A program made the position numbers and the translations under genes. Below are positions 63,343 through 64,000 of a stretch of 64,000 nucleotides of DNA, piece after piece (within the stretch, counting starts at the first letter, position 1; each line of letters begins with the position of its first letter). The notes under the pieces were generated by a model, which did not search any database, had not been told where the DNA came from, and was given only the letters and a program-made list of their open reading frames with translations. Source of the stretch: Cohnella sp. OV330 (GTDB taxonomy: Bacteria; Bacillota; Bacilli; Paenibacillales; Paenibacillaceae); assembly GCF_900112065.1 (NCBI RefSeq), contig NZ_FOKE01000008.1, forward strand, positions 124,001 to 188,000, given 5' to 3'.

Positions 63343-63429
63343 GGTTCGGATTGGATTTATGCCATGGTCATTTGGCATCATAAGGCGTATTCTTGCCGAT
63401 CGCCGGCGAAACCAAGCGAGGTGCGGTTC

Positions 63430-64000
63430 ATGAAGCTGTTATTTTTAGGCACGAGCGCGGGCCGGCCGACCGCGCATCGCAACGTGACGTCGATCGCGCT
63501 CGTCTTCCCCGAGGATCAAAACCGGTTTTGGCTATTCGACGCCGGCGAGGGCACGCAGCATCAGCTGCTGAAGTCCAAGCTGAAGCTGGGCAAGCTGAAC
63601 CGGATCTTTATCACGCATATGCACGGAGACCATGTGTACGGATTGCCTGGCATTTTAAGCAGCCGTACGTATTATGAAGGCGCAGGGAAGCTGGAGATAT
63701 ACGGACCGCCGGGATTGCGCGCATATGTGGATAGCGTGCTCCAATACAGCGAAGCGCATTTGAATTATGAGCTCGAGATCCACGAGCTTGAAGGAGACGG
63801 CGAAGCGTTCGACGACGGGCGCTTCAGGATCGAGACCGGCGAGCTGGCGCACCGCGTCCGCAGCTTCGGCTACCGGATCGAGGAGCATCCCCGTTCGGGA
63901 CAGCTCGATTTGGCGTATCTGGCCAGCCGCGGCGCGGCGCCCGGCCCGCTCTACGGCAAGCTCAAGCGCGGCGAGGATATCGTGCTGCCGGACGGCTCCG
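63430..64000 (+). CDS. rnz: Ribonuclease Z (3' end outside window)
   Basis: 190 codons visible. Metallo-beta-lactamase fold: KLLFLGTSAGRPTAHRNVTSIAL, DAGEGTQHQLL and the zinc motif THMHGDH (H63, H65, D67, H68). This is the tRNase Z pattern, with LFLGTSAGxPTxxRN at the N-terminus. It removes 3' trailers of tRNA precursors. ATG 63430 is preceded by GAGGTG. The frame stays open to the right edge. Confidence 0.92.
   Translation, partial: MKLLFLGTSAGRPTAHRNVTSIALVFPEDQNRFWLFDAGEGTQHQLLKSKLKLGKLNRIFITHMHGDHVYGLPGILSSRTYYEGAGKLEIYGPPGLRAYVDSVLQYSEAHLNYELEIHELEGDGEAFDDGRFRIETGELAHRVRSFGYRIEEHPRSGQLDLAYLASRGAAPGPLYGKLKRGEDIVLPDGS

Overview
The window looks like chromosomal DNA from a spore-forming Firmicute of the Paenibacillaceae (Paenibacillus/Cohnella type). 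The base composition is GC-rich, Shine-Dalgarno sites are strong (GGAGG/AAAGGAGG), and TTG and GTG starts are frequent. The gene content agrees: an S-layer-homology protein, a YheC/D-type spore coat ATP-grasp protein, Ku with LigD, an Lhr-type helicase and ClpP. I see no tRNA, rRNA, CRISPR array, prophage or complete insertion sequence. The genus is inference.

Layout. 1-7.2 kb: a CPA1 Na+/H+ antiporter (cut by the left edge), an SLH-domain secreted protein, a CNNM/CBS (CorC/HlyC) transporter preceded by a small overlapping ORF, an anchored hypothetical, a ZIP metal transporter and a hypothetical. 7.3-27.2 kb: a DinG-like Fe-S helicase, a giant Lhr-like helicase, a GH73-type cell-wall hydrolase and four sensor kinases: REC-HK-REC, a 1905-residue poly-HAMP/GAF/HK/triple-REC protein, PAS4-HK-REC and GAF-HK. 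None of the four has a DNA-binding output. Two of the kinase genes carry the same sigma-B-like promoter (GTTTnA-N14-GGGTAT). 27.2-31 kb: a Gly-rich repeat protein, small proteins including a 30-residue membrane peptide, a DUF1697 protein, ClpP and an ECF sigma factor.

31-34.5 kb: a YtrA-type GntR repressor with two tandem operators, followed by an overlapping ABC operon. 34.5-39.8 kb: a spore coat protein facing a Ku / LigD-ligase / LigD-polymerase operon (LigD split into two overlapping genes), then a membrane sensor kinase whose SD is touched by a perfect 12-bp hairpin. 39.8-43.7 kb: an aldo/keto reductase, a small YdaT-like protein, an Sm-like-domain protein, an MsrA-MsrB fusion with a dead MsrB half, and an AraC regulator.

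43.8-49.6 kb: a surface-glycan type locus with GT2, two GT4 enzymes, a GalE-like epimerase, a DUF1796 protein and small beta-rich proteins. The DUF1796 plus small beta-protein pair recurs at 58.6-61.3 kb next to a GT39-like membrane glycosyltransferase. This repeated module is the best candidate for an undescribed system. 49.7-53.2 kb: a response regulator, a BcrA-like ABC transporter and a small intramembrane-type kinase, resembling a peptide-antibiotic defence module, with a 14-bp direct repeat as candidate regulator site. 53.3-64 kb: an MFS exporter, a divergent PLP enzyme, a YebC-family protein, a probably inactive IS1595-like transposase, the second glycan locus, a DHA2 MFS exporter divergent from its MarR repressor with two palindromic operators, and RNase Z (cut by the right edge).
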